17,082 nt of DNA from positions 1 through 17,082 of the forward strand of contig JAFDWA010000009.1 of NCBI GenBank assembly GCA_018268735.1, read 5' to 3'. Position numbers and translations under genes: made by a program. This document shows positions 1 through 6,172 of the stretch, one piece after another; position 1 is the stretch's first letter; each line of letters begins with the position of its first letter. The notes beneath the pieces are model-generated. The model did not search any database and was not told the DNA's origin. It saw only the letters and a program-made list of their open reading frames with translations. This DNA comes from Actinomycetota bacterium. GTDB taxonomy: Bacteria; Actinomycetota; Acidimicrobiia; Acidimicrobiales; Microtrichaceae.

Positions 1-1355
1 TGATCGTGGTCGTGGTCGTGATCGTGGTCGACGGGTCGAAGGTACTGCTCGTCGATCGGCGCGCCGTCGGGGTCGACGACCTCGGCGTGCTCGACCAGCC
101 ACTCGATGGCCTTGTCGGCGGCGATGTCGGAGCGTACCGCCGAGAGCTGCCCGTTGCTCCGAAGCTGCTCCCGGGCTTCCTCGAGGGTCAGCTCGGCGTC
201 CCCGATCATCCCGGCGACCACCTCGTCGACCTCGTCGTCGGAGGCCTCGAGTCCCTCCGCTGCCACGACGGCACGGATCGCCAGATCGACCTTGACGCCC
301 TCCTCTGCAGCCGAGCGCAGCGAGGCGGTGAACTCCTCCGGGTCCTGTCCGGTCACCCGGAGGTAGTCGTCGAGGCCGACGCCCTGCTGCTGCAGCCGCA
401 TCATCATGTTCTGCAGGCGCAGCTGCATCTCCGTCGCGATCAGCGATTCAGGGATGTCCTCGTCGACCAGCTTGGCGAGCTCGTTGCCGGCACGGGTCCG
501 CACGGCGGCACGGGTCTGGCGCTCACGGGTCTCGGCGAGGCGACCGCGCGTGTCGTTGCGGAGCTCTTCGACCGTCTCGAACTCGGAGGCTTCCGCAACC
601 CACTCGTCGGTCAGCTCGGGCAGGACCCGCTCCTTGACCTCCTTGACGAGCAGGCGGAACTCGACCTCGTCCTCGTCGGGGTCGGGAGGCTGCGCCGAGA
701 ACTCGAGGATGTCACCGACCTTCGCGCCGGTCAGGTGCTCGTCGAACTCGGAGGCGATCATCCCGGAGCCGACCGCGTACAGGTAGTCGTCGGCGGTGAG
801 GCCGTCCACCTCCTCGCCGCCCTGGCTCCCGTGGATGTCGATCGTCACGTAGTCGCCCTCACCGGCAGGATGATCCACCGTCTCCAGCTCGCCGTACTGC
901 GCTCGGAGCCGATCGATCTGCTCGTCGAGCTCCTCATCGGGCACATCGGGGCTCGGCACCTCGATGCGCAGTCCGCCGTAGCCGGCGACGACCACGGTCG
1001 GGCGGATGCCGACGATCGCTGTGAAGGTCACGTCGCCCTCGTCGCGACCATCGGTGATGTCGAGCTCGGGTTGTGCGATCACGTCGACGTCGTTGCTGAT
1101 CACCGCGTCGCTGTAGAACTCCGGCAGGGCACGGTTCAGCGCTTCGGACCGCGCGTAGCCGGTGCCGAGCTGCTTCTCCATCAGCGCTCTCGGCGCCTTC
1201 CCCGGTCGGAATCCCGGGATTCGGACCTCCCTCGCGATCTCCTTCCAGGCAGCCGCGATGGCGGGTTCGAGCTCGGATTCGTCGATCTGGACGACGAGCT
1301 TGACCTTCGGCTCCAGGTCGGGGGTGTCGGGAACGGGTTCGAGCGTGGCTTTCAC
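1..1355 (-). CDS. tig: Trigger factor (ribosome-associated chaperone/PPIase), 3' end outside window
   Basis: This gene encodes trigger factor, the chaperone that docks at the ribosome exit tunnel and assists nascent-chain folding. Read from a GTG start at 1355, the frame stays open to the window edge, giving about 451 codons without a stop. The N-terminal domain carries the ribosome-binding signature GFRPGKAP at residues 48-55. An FKBP-like region follows (about 155-240, including GDYVTIDI and VGDILEF), then a helical C-terminal domain rich in Glu, Arg and Gln (about 250-425). The last visible residues are an unusual alternating Asp-His run (PVDHDHDHDHD), which may bind metal; that role is inference. 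The GTG has only a weak Shine-Dalgarno sequence. A TAGGCT hexamer lies 6 nt upstream, so a near-leaderless transcript is possible. The gene is divergent from tRNA-Pro. The family call is very secure; the tail function is unknown. Confidence 0.94.
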   Translation of the reverse strand, partial: MKATLEPVPDTPDLEPKVKLVVQIDESELEPAIAAAWKEIAREVRIPGFRPGKAPRALMEKQLGTGYARSEALNRALPEFYSDAVISNDVDVIAQPELDITDGRDEGDVTFTAIVGIRPTVVVAGYGGLRIEVPSPDVPDEELDEQIDRLRAQYGELETVDHPAGEGDYVTIDIHGSQGGEEVDGLTADDYLYAVGSGMIASEFDEHLTGAKVGDILEFSAQPPDPDEDEVEFRLLVKEVKERVLPELTDEWVAEASEFETVEELRNDTRGRLAETRERQTRAAVRTRAGNELAKLVDEDIPESLIATEMQLRLQNMMMRLQQQGVGLDDYLRVTGQDPEEFTASLRSAAEEGVKVDLAIRAVVAAEGLEASDDEVDEVVAGMIGDAELTLEEAREQLRSNGQLSAVRSDIAADKAIEWLVEHAEVVDPDGAPIDEQYLRPVDHDHDHDHD

Positions 1356-1458
1356 AGGGACGGGAGCCTACTGCCGCACCGCTGCCCCCTCCCCATCGCC
1401 GAGGACGGACAGCGCACACGGCGTCGACGGGCTCGCCAGCCGGTAGCCTCCCCGCCCA

Positions 1459-1532
1459 CGGGACGTGGCGCAGCCTGGTAGCGCACCGGCTTTGGGAGCC
1501 GGGGGCCGCGAGTTCGAATCTCGCCGTCCCGA
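1459..1532 (+). tRNA. tRNA-Pro (anticodon TGG)
   Basis: A full cloverleaf is visible. The acceptor stem CGGGACG (1459-1465) pairs with CGTCCCG (1525-1531), with discriminator A1532. The D arm is GCGC/GCGC. The anticodon stem is CCGGC/GCCGG with loop TTTGGGA, which puts anticodon TGG at 1493-1495. The T arm is GCGAG/CTCGC with loop TTCGAAT. The 3' CCA is not encoded. Its 3' end, from the T stem to just past the discriminator, is the integration target of the mobile element: the same 23 bp recur at 10566-10588. The gene stays intact because the element restores its 3' end. A TAGCCT hexamer at 1444-1449 could be its -10 box, but no convincing -35 box is seen. Confidence 0.96.
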
Positions 1533-1533
1533 C
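1511..1533 (+). repeat. attL core (inside tRNA-Pro 3' end)
   Basis: Twenty-three bases, beginning AGTTCGAATC and ending GTCCCGAC, are identical to 10566-10588. They cover the T loop, the T stem 3' strand, the acceptor 3' strand and the discriminator. Just beyond the core, both copies continue with ACATCG and then CCCGAG, but with different small gaps (left GACATCGACAGCCCGAG, right ACATCGCCCGAG). Weak similarity therefore reaches past the exact core. Confidence 0.93.
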
Positions 1534-1603
1534 GACATCGACAGCCCGAGTCGCCTGCAATGGCAAGGATCGGCGATCGGGCAGCTGAGCCACCGAGGCC
1601 CCT

Positions 1604-1622
1604 GCGGTCACGTTCCGGTCAC
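1604..1622 (+). promoter_or_regulatory. Left integrase arm-type sites (two GGTCAC repeats)
   Basis: GCGGTCAC (1604-1611) and CCGGTCAC (1615-1622) are spaced 11 bp apart, about 71 bp inside the attL core and overlapping the integrase stop codon. The same motif occurs three times in the same orientation near attR (10428-10458) at 12- and 11-bp spacing. Matching, helically phased short repeats flanking both core sites are what arm-binding sites of lambda-type integrases look like. No binding data can be seen here. Confidence 0.6.
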
Positions 1623-2792
1623 ATCTCCCCACCCGGCCGCCACGATCAGCGCCGACACGGCATCGGCATGGTGAGCCTCCAGCCTCGGCACGACATGGGC
1701 GTAGATGTCGCCGGTGATGGCGATGGACTCGTGGCCCAACCTGGCCGAGACGACTTCCAGCGGGACGCCCGCTTCCAGCGCCAGCACTGCGTACGTGTGC
1801 CGGGCATCGTGCAGCCGAATCTTCGGCAGGCCCATCCGCTTCAGTCGTCGGTCGTATTCACGGCTCACGTGCTTCGGATGCAGGGGTGAACCATCGGCCA
1901 GCGTGAACACGAGGCCGGTGTCGGGCCACCCCGCACCTATACGCAGCCGGTCGGCCGCCTGGCGCTTCCGCTGCACCTTCAACGATGCGACGAGCTCCGG
2001 TTGAAGCCGGATCGAGCGTCGGGACCTCGACGTCTTCACCGTCTCCTGTTCGATCGGTTGAGCACCGACCATCACGATGGATCGACGGATGGACACCTGG
2101 CCGGCTTCGAGGTCCACGGCATCCCATTGCAGGCCGAGCGACTCCCCTCGTCGACATCCGGTGAGGAACAGCAACGTCCACAGTGGCCCGTACCGGCCAT
2201 CCCGTTCGGCGTTGAGGAACGCCGCCACCTGCTCCCCGGTCCACGTCGACATCGGGCGCCTGCCTGACGCCTTGATGCTCGGCGGATCGGCCGACGTCGC
2301 CGGGTTCACTCGTATGAGTCCCGCCTTCACGGCATCACCGAGCGACTTGGACATCACCGAGTGGATGTGGCGCACCGAAGCCGCTGACAGACCGGCGGTC
2401 GCCTTGTCCGAATAGAGGCGATTCAGGACGACGGCATTCACCTGTGATAGTCGCATGTCGCCCACCTTCGGGATGATGTGCAGCCGGGCCGTCCGACGGT
2501 AGAAGTCCACAGTGGCCGGCTTCAGTCGCCCGGGTAGCGAGTCGAGCCACGTCGTCAGCCATGATGCGACCGTTGGATCGGGGCCGAGCGTGAGTCCACC
2601 GGTGTGGACGTCGTGGCGCAAGCGGTCCAGTTCCAACCGTGCCGCCTTCCGGGTTGGGAAGCCTCGGCGTCGAACCTGCCGACGTTGCCTCCAGTTCCCT
2701 CCGGTGTCGTAGCCGGGACCGGCATCGAACACGAACCCCCACGTGCCGGTCGTCTCGTCCTGCTTCGGGCCACCGTTCGCTGATCGCTGCAT
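1608..2792 (-). CDS. int: Tyrosine recombinase (phage-type integrase)
   Basis: This 394-residue site-specific recombinase presumably drives integration and excision at tRNA-Pro. The N-terminal part (about 15-70) resembles an arm-binding AP2-like domain, with basic GNWRQRRQVRRRGF and TRKAARLELDRL. A SAM-like core-binding domain spans about 72-170. The catalytic domain spans about 185-385 with all expected residues: Arg214 in TGCRRGE, Lys253, His328 and Arg331 in HDARHTY, His354 in RLGHE, and nucleophile Tyr364 in DIYAHV. Length is typical. It reads toward tRNA-Pro and ends 75 bp from the attL core; its last codons overlap the left GGTCAC repeats. The ATG at 2792 is the only good start. The upstream 394-bp region carries dyads that could control it. 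Function is secure; the target site is deduced from the att duplication. Confidence 0.96.
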   Translation of the reverse strand: MQRSANGGPKQDETTGTWGFVFDAGPGYDTGGNWRQRRQVRRRGFPTRKAARLELDRLRHDVHTGGLTLGPDPTVASWLTTWLDSLPGRLKPATVDFYRRTARLHIIPKVGDMRLSQVNAVVLNRLYSDKATAGLSAASVRHIHSVMSKSLGDAVKAGLIRVNPATSADPPSIKASGRRPMSTWTGEQVAAFLNAERDGRYGPLWTLLFLTGCRRGESLGLQWDAVDLEAGQVSIRRSIVMVGAQPIEQETVKTSRSRRSIRLQPELVASLKVQRKRQAADRLRIGAGWPDTGLVFTLADGSPLHPKHVSREYDRRLKRMGLPKIRLHDARHTYAVLALEAGVPLEVVSARLGHESIAITGDIYAHVVPRLEAHHADAVSALIVAAGWGDVTGT

Positions 2793-2894
2793 CAGCCATT
2801 GATGGCGCGCTCAAGTCTCGGCGTCAACGGTTCCGGGGACATCGTCACGGACTGAATGCCTGGCTATCGACCCGACCGATCAGTGAGCGCTGTA

Positions 2895-2915
2895 CGGATC
2901 ATCCCGGCTGATCCG
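2895..2915. promoter_or_regulatory. Perfect 7-bp inverted repeat upstream of int (candidate operator)
   Basis: CGGATCA (2895-2901) and TGATCCG (2909-2915) form a perfect inverted repeat around a 7-nt spacer TCCCGGC, about 103 bp upstream of the integrase start. The arm centres are 14 bp apart. This suits a dimeric DNA-binding protein, possibly one of the element's HTH proteins. The role is inference. Confidence 0.4.
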
Positions 2916-3014
2916 AGCGGTCATGTCCTCAATGAAATGCTGGGAAGTCGCCCGACCTGATGCAGTTACGTGCCCCGATTCAAGCTGCAGGAGCGATGCA
3001 CTCATCCGTTCAAC

Positions 3015-3074
3015 TGTGGATGATCCATCAAGAATGGCTCACAAATCCACACCTTGTCCTCCTTGAAGTCCACA
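3015..3074. promoter_or_regulatory. Cluster of three DnaA-box-like 9-mers
   Basis: TCATCCACA on the minus strand (3015-3023) differs from the TTATCCACA consensus at one position. AAATCCACA (3043-3051) differs from it at two, and AAGTCCACA (3066-3074) differs at two from the TTGTCCACA form common in actinobacteria. Three such 9-mers within 60 bp in a lower-GC region suggest host DnaA binding, either as an auxiliary origin or as control of int/xis. The match is modest. Confidence 0.35.
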
Positions 3075-3121
3075 GGTGTATTCACGGATGGTCGATCGGA
3101 ACAGTTCAGCACGAGATAGCT

Positions 3122-3165
3122 CAAGTGTTGGCGTGTATCACTTGGATCGAATCCACCGGATCGAA
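3122..3165 (+). promoter_or_regulatory. Dyad plus direct repeats upstream of the xis-like gene
   Basis: CAAGTG (3122-3127) and CACTTG (3139-3144) are perfect inverted arms with an 11-nt spacer. Directly after them GGATCGAA occurs twice (3144-3151 and 3158-3165), 14 bp apart. The cluster ends 21 bp before the HTH gene's ATG, which fits an operator or an excisionase-type binding array. No clear -35/-10 pair is visible. Confidence 0.4.
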
Positions 3166-3186
3166 CAGCACAGGCGGAGCAGCACC

Positions 3187-3414
3187 ATGAGCATCCCGAA
3201 CCCCATCGACGTCCCGGCGCTGACCGTTGATGAAGCCGCCGACTTCTACGGCATCGGGCGAGCCGCTGCGTACGCCGGATGCAACACGTACCTCGCCACC
3301 GACGGCGCCGAAGGGATCCCGTGCATCCGGGTCGGCCGCTTCATCCGGGTGCCGACCGCTGCCATGCGAGTGCACCTCGGCATTGATCGACTCCCGCAGG
3401 ACGAGAGCTCCTGA
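3187..3414 (+). CDS. Small excisionase-like helix-turn-helix protein
   Basis: A 75-residue protein with the layout of MerR/excisionase-type winged HTH proteins. LTVDEAADFYGIGRAAAYAG (residues about 12-31) supplies the recognition helix. IPCIRVGRFIRVPTAAM (about 44-60) supplies the wing-strand-helix segment that sets the DNA contact. Such proteins act as recombination directionality factors or regulators in actinobacterial integrative elements. The ATG at 3187 follows GGCGGAG with suitable spacing, so it is preferred over the longer frame starting at 3076. The position between int and the replication gene supports a xis or regulatory role. There is no experimental evidence, and it could instead be a regulator of the replication gene. 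Confidence 0.75.
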   Translation: MSIPNPIDVPALTVDEAADFYGIGRAAAYAGCNTYLATDGAEGIPCIRVGRFIRVPTAAMRVHLGIDRLPQDESS

Positions 3415-3453
3415 TGGGACACCAGAGCGGGCGGGAGTGGTTCCCCGCTTGCA

Positions 3454-3521
3454 CACCCCTTCGGTCGGGGTGCTTGGCGGCCACGGCCGGCGGAGCGGGC
3501 ATACCTGACGCCCCGCCGGCC
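3454..3521. promoter_or_regulatory. Two stem-loops in the leader of the replication gene
   Basis: The 224 bp between the HTH gene and the replication ATPase hold no convincing gene. CACCCC (3454-3459) pairs with GGGGTG (3467-3472) around TTCGGTC. Then GGCCGGCGG (3485-3493) pairs with CCGCCGGCC (3513-3521), a perfect 9-bp stem with a 19-nt loop. A competing GCGGG/CCCGC pairing exists inside it (3495-3499 with 3512-3516). These could be a terminator for the upstream gene or a structured leader that limits replication-protein synthesis. There is no T-run after either stem. Confidence 0.4.
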
Positions 3522-3638
3522 TGGCTTCCGCCTGAACCACTGACTGCCAAGCCTCGACGACCGAACGGAACCATCCCGTGTATGACTGCTCACGCCGTGC
3601 CCTCCTGACCGTCGCCGCCTTCGTGGAGTTGGACTCCG

Positions 3639-5069
3639 ATGGCTGACGCACTCGCCGAACGTCAGGCGAAGATCAAGGCCCAGATGCGCCGGACCGGTGG
3701 CGAACTGAAACCCGTCGAGTTCAGCGACCCTCATGCGGGCCACAGCGACGCAGGCGAGGCATTCGACCGTCTACCTCCAGTGGAGATCGAAGGTTCCGAC
3801 CTTCCACCTCCACCTGAGGTCGACTACGTGCCCGAGCCCGTCCCGCTGGCGGCCTACGAGCAGGCCGCTGAGGCGAAGTCGGAGCGGTCGGAGCCACGTC
3901 GCACGGTGGTGCTCACCAGCGCCGACTCGATCGAACCCGCTCGGGTCCACTGGCTCTGGACCGGCCGACTGGCGGTCGGCACGCTCGGTCTGCTCGCCGG
4001 CCGTGAAGGCCTCGGCAAGAGCACCTTCGCCTACTGGCTCACCGCCCGCATCACCCGTGGACAGCTCGATGGTGAGCACCACGGCGAAGCCCGCCCCGTG
4101 CTGGTGTGCGCCACCGAGGACTCCTGGGCGCACACGATCGTGCCCCGGCTCATCGCTGCCGACGCCGACCTCGCCCTCGTGCACCGGGTGGAGGTGACCG
4201 CCGACGGGTTCCACGTCGGGCTGTCGGTGCCCCGTGACCTGCATGAGCTCGGTCGTGCCGCCGAGCAGACCGGCGCAGCGATGCTGCTCCTCGATCCGCT
4301 GATGTCCCGGCTCGACGGTGCGCTCGACAGCCACAAGGACGCAGAAGTGCGACGGGCGCTGGAGCCGCTCGTGGCCTTCGCCGACGAGTGGCACCTGGCC
4401 GTGCTCGGCCTCATCCACCTGAACAAGGGCGGCGCCGTCGACGTGCTCGACCGGGTGATGGGATCCAAGGCGTTCGCCGCCGTGGCTCGATCCGTCAGCG
4501 TCGTGACCCTCGACCCGGACGACGAGACTGACACCCGACGCCTGTTCGGCACGCCGAAGAACAACCTCGGCCGGACCGACCTGCCGTCGATCGTCTTCAC
4601 GGTGCAGGGCGCCGAGGTGGACACGAGCGAGGGTCCGACGACCACTGGGACCGTGGCCCTGCTCGGCGAGTCGGCGACCACCGTGCAGGACGCTGTCCGT
4701 CGCTCGGGTGAGGACTCCGAGGTCCGCACTGCTGTAGGTGAGGCCGTCGACTGGCTCGCCGACTTCCTGCACGACGTCGCCAAGCCGGCCAGCAGCAAGG
4801 ACGTGAAGGCCGCAGCCAAGGCTGCCGGGATCTCCGAGGACGCGCTCAAGCGAGCTCGCCGCAAGCTCGGTGTTGAGGTCGAACCCAGGGGCTTCCCCAG
4901 AGTGACCTACTGGTCACTCTCCGCAGTCGGGGCACAGTCAGGTGATCAGTCGTGGGGAGACCACCCGACTGCACTCACTCACCCAACTGGACAGTCGGGG
5001 CAGTCGGTGCAGTCAGGTGGTGTCTCCCGGGATGAGCACCCCACTGACGACGAAGGGCTGCCGTTCTGA
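3639..5069 (+). CDS. RepA/AAA_25-like RecA-fold ATPase, probable element replication protein
   Basis: This 476-residue protein has a RecA-fold ATPase core like plasmid RepA hexameric helicases and the AAA_25 family. The Walker A motif GREGLGKST lies at residues 121-129. The Walker B strand AMLLLDPLM lies at 214-222, with Asp219. LAVLGLIHLNKGG (253-265) looks like the motif 3/sensor region. A C-terminal winged-helix segment (about 386-427, SSKDVKAAAKAAGISEDALK) may bind DNA. The N-terminal 90 residues are polar and probably disordered. The last 45 residues are a low-complexity Gly/Ser/Gln/His-Pro tail whose DNA contains iteron-like CAGTC repeats. ATG 3639 follows GGAG at 3625-3628. The gene sits directly before the iteron array, supporting a role in origin opening or helicase action. 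Exact biochemical activity is inferred. Confidence 0.85.
   Translation: MADALAERQAKIKAQMRRTGGELKPVEFSDPHAGHSDAGEAFDRLPPVEIEGSDLPPPPEVDYVPEPVPLAAYEQAAEAKSERSEPRRTVVLTSADSIEPARVHWLWTGRLAVGTLGLLAGREGLGKSTFAYWLTARITRGQLDGEHHGEARPVLVCATEDSWAHTIVPRLIAADADLALVHRVEVTADGFHVGLSVPRDLHELGRAAEQTGAAMLLLDPLMSRLDGALDSHKDAEVRRALEPLVAFADEWHLAVLGLIHLNKGGAVDVLDRVMGSKAFAAVARSVSVVTLDPDDETDTRRLFGTPKNNLGRTDLPSIVFTVQGAEVDTSEGPTTTGTVALLGESATTVQDAVRRSGEDSEVRTAVGEAVDWLADFLHDVAKPASSKDVKAAAKAAGISEDALKRARRKLGVEVEPRGFPRVTYWSLSAVGAQSGDQSWGDHPTALTHPTGQSGQSVQSGGVSRDEHPTDDEGLPF
4899..4920. repeat. Perfect 9-bp-arm palindrome at the start of the candidate origin
   Basis: AGAGTGACC (4899-4907) and GGTCACTCT (4912-4920) are exact inverted arms around the loop TACT. 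The palindrome lies inside the 3' coding end of the replication gene, 4 nt before the first CAGTC iteron. A perfect 22-nt dyad within coding sequence is unlikely to come from codon choice alone. It may bind the replication protein or a regulator, or form a hairpin. Confidence 0.6.
4924..5018 (+). repeat. Iteron set A: six direct CAGTC-type repeats within the 3' end of the replication gene
   Basis: CAGTCGGGG, CAGTCAGGT and CAGTCGTGG start at 4924, 4935 and 4947. CAGTCGGGG, CAGTCGGTG and CAGTCAGGT start at 4992, 5001 and 5010. An inverted CAGTCGGG lies at 4964-4971 between the two triplets. Spacing is 11 and 12 bp in the first triplet and 9 and 9 bp in the second. The encoded peptide (such as GQSGQSVQSG) is low complexity, so the repetition looks selected at DNA level. 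This is the typical look of replication-initiator iterons, but binding is unproven. Confidence 0.65.
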
Positions 5070-5129
5070 TGGGCGCCCTCCGTCGGCGACGTATTTCACG
5101 ATCAACGGAGCGACGTCCTGATGGGCGCC
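5066..5129 (+). repeat. 12-bp direct repeat pair between the two iteron sets
   Basis: CTGATGGGCGCC occurs at 5066-5077, spanning the replication gene's stop codon, and again at 5118-5129. The copies are 52 bp apart (about five helical turns) and flank a slightly AT-richer patch containing GTATTTCACGATCAA. Their position between the iteron sets suggests they belong to the origin. Confidence 0.5.
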
Positions 5130-5134
5130 GTTTT

Positions 5135-5261
5135 CGCTACTCGCCCCGCTACTCGCACCCTTCCGAGAATCCCGCTACTCGCTCACTGCTCGCACTGCTC
5201 GGAAGCCTGCAAACCCGCTACTCAGCCGCTACTCGGTCCTGCTCGACCAGGCCACTACTCG
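5135..5261 (+). repeat. Iteron set B: CGCTACTCG repeats downstream of the replication gene
   Basis: Exact CGCTACTCG copies lie at 5135-5143, 5147-5155, 5173-5181 and 5227-5235. One-mismatch copies lie at 5216-5224 (ending A) and 5253-5261 (starting CA). Two head-to-tail CACTGCTCG variants fill 5184-5192 and 5193-5201. Start-to-start distances are 12, 26, 11, 9, 23, 11 and 26 bp, mostly near one or two helical turns. The region (5070-5357) has no plausible gene. Direct repeats on one helix face, next to a RepA-like gene, are the hallmark of an iteron-controlled origin. Confidence 0.72.
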
Positions 5262-5268
5262 CCAGTGC

Positions 5269-5283
5269 CCCCTCTAAGAGGGG
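5269..5283. repeat. 15-bp palindrome closing the iteron region
   Basis: CCCCTCT (5269-5275) and AGAGGGG (5277-5283) are perfect inverted arms around a single A. The palindrome follows the last CGCTACTCG-type repeat by 7 bp and precedes the TerS-like gene by 74 bp. It may be an operator for the downstream operon or part of the origin. Confidence 0.45.
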
Positions 5284-5357
5284 CAGTGGGGAGTGACAAG
5301 CGAGCAGCGGCACCCCCGAATCGACACCCCGAACATCTCCCCGTAGGAGGCCCATCC

Positions 5358-5882
5358 ATGACCGCCAACACACGACTCACCGACGACGAGCGCCGCAACA
5401 TCATCGACATCCTCACCGAAACCGAGAACGTCGCCGAGACAGCACGACGTACCGGACGATCCGCCTCCACCGTCAGCCTGCTCGGACGCCAACACGGGAT
5501 CAACGTCGCCGCACGGACGAGGACGGCCCGCGCCTGTGAAGCCGCCAAGCTCGACGCCGCCGCCCGCCGTGCCACCCTGGCGCTCGGCTTCCTCGACGAT
5601 GCCGAACGTCTCCGTGCCCAGCTGTTCGCCCCGATGGTCGTGACCGAGCTGGCCGGCAAGATCGCCGCCCACGTGCAGACCGAGGTGACCGAGCCGTCGC
5701 CGTCCGACAAGCGGGCCCTGATGAACGCCGCCACCTCGGCGGCTCGTTCGGCGATGGAGCTCGACCGCCACGACCGGACCCCCGATGCCGGTAGCGAGAT
5801 CCCGATGCTCGTGCAGTTCGTCGACGGGTTGCGTGCCGTCGCCGACGAGTCGGACCGTGACGAGCCGGGAGCGGTGGCATGA
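5358..5882 (+). CDS. HTH protein resembling actinophage small terminase/HTH proteins
   Basis: A 174-residue protein. Residues about 8-50 (LTDDERRNIIDILTETENVAETARRTGRSASTVSLLGRQHGI, described by its ends) form a homeodomain-like HTH. The rest is an Arg/Ala-rich helical region followed by a C-terminal part with AMELDRHD and MLVQFVDGLRAVADE. This arrangement recalls actinophage proteins annotated as HTH or terminase small subunit. I recognise it from pattern memory, not a search. The ATG at 5358 follows a strong GTAGGAGG. It is the first gene of an operon in which each next start overlaps the previous stop by 4 bp. If it is TerS-like, the element could redirect a helper phage's packaging. It could equally be a plain regulator. 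Confidence 0.6.
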   Translation: MTANTRLTDDERRNIIDILTETENVAETARRTGRSASTVSLLGRQHGINVAARTRTARACEAAKLDAAARRATLALGFLDDAERLRAQLFAPMVVTELAGKIAAHVQTEVTEPSPSDKRALMNAATSAARSAMELDRHDRTPDAGSEIPMLVQFVDGLRAVADESDRDEPGAVA

Positions 5883-6172
5883 GCGACGACGAGCGGAAGG
5901 TGAAGCCGAACCCCATCCTGTGCAGCTACCTCAACAAGCGGGACCGTACGATCGTCGGGCTCGCCCTCTACGCCATGAGCCACCTGCTCGGCGACATGGA
6001 CTCCGAACAGGTAGCCGCCTTCGGCACCTCGCTGGCCGTCAAGTCGGCCGGGCACGGCCTGATGTCCTTCGACGAGCTGTACGGGATGCCGCCCGACGAA
6101 GCGTTGAGCCTGTTCGGCGACCGGGCGGCCGCCCTCAACGACATGCGCCGCCAGATCGACGGGGGACCGTGA
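5879..6172 (+). CDS. Hypothetical protein, 97 aa
   Basis: A 97-residue protein of no family I recognise. It begins with a basic stretch (SDDERKVKPNPILCSYLNKRDR) and continues as a probably helical, soluble domain with YAMSHLLGDMDSEQVAAF and SFDELYGMPPDEALSLFGDRAAALNDM. It has no signal peptide or membrane segment. Its ATG overlaps the stop of the HTH/TerS-like gene (ATGA) and its stop overlaps the next GTG, so translation is probably coupled. The context makes it an accessory partner in the same operon. Confidence 0.75.
   Translation: MSDDERKVKPNPILCSYLNKRDRTIVGLALYAMSHLLGDMDSEQVAAFGTSLAVKSAGHGLMSFDELYGMPPDEALSLFGDRAAALNDMRRQIDGGP

Larger units (their letters stand above)
2793..3186. promoter_or_regulatory. 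Divergent int/xis control region, no convincing gene
   Basis: This 394-bp stretch separates the leftward integrase from the rightward HTH gene and is visibly less GC-rich than its surroundings. It contains two dyads (2895-2915 and 3122-3144), a pair of GGATCGAA direct repeats, and three DnaA-box-like 9-mers. Open frames crossing it have atypical composition and look spurious. It is the natural place for promoters that decide between integration and excision. Confidence 0.55.
4899..5283. other. Candidate replication origin of the integrated element
   Basis: This composite interval joins the 9-bp-arm palindrome, CAGTC iterons, 12-bp repeat pair, CGCTACTCG iterons and terminal palindrome described separately. 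Such an ordered stack next to a RepA-like ATPase gene is best explained as an origin, as in iteron plasmids and in the replication modules of phage satellites. The sequence does not show which repeat set the initiator binds, or whether a primase comes from the host. Confidence 0.62.

Noticed and set aside
6..1481. Long plus-strand open frame across the trigger factor region
   Set aside because: It is the codon-aligned antisense shadow of the trigger factor gene, whose minus-strand translation has clear domain motifs.
2960..3190. 76-aa frame in the int/xis gap
   Set aside because: The region is dominated by dyads and 9-mer repeats, and the translation has no recognisable features.
3414..3608. 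64-aa frame starting at an ATG overlapping the xis-like stop
   Set aside because: It covers two stem-loops and has Pro/Arg-rich, unstructured composition; better explained as leader DNA of the replication gene.
5135..5261. CRISPR-like array
   Set aside because: Repeats are only 9 bp with spacers of a few bases and no cas genes; iterons explain them better.
5069..5296. 75-aa frame across the iteron region
   Set aside because: Its repeated Arg-Tyr-Ser peptides come directly from CGCTACTCG iterons; there is no ribosome-binding site or domain.
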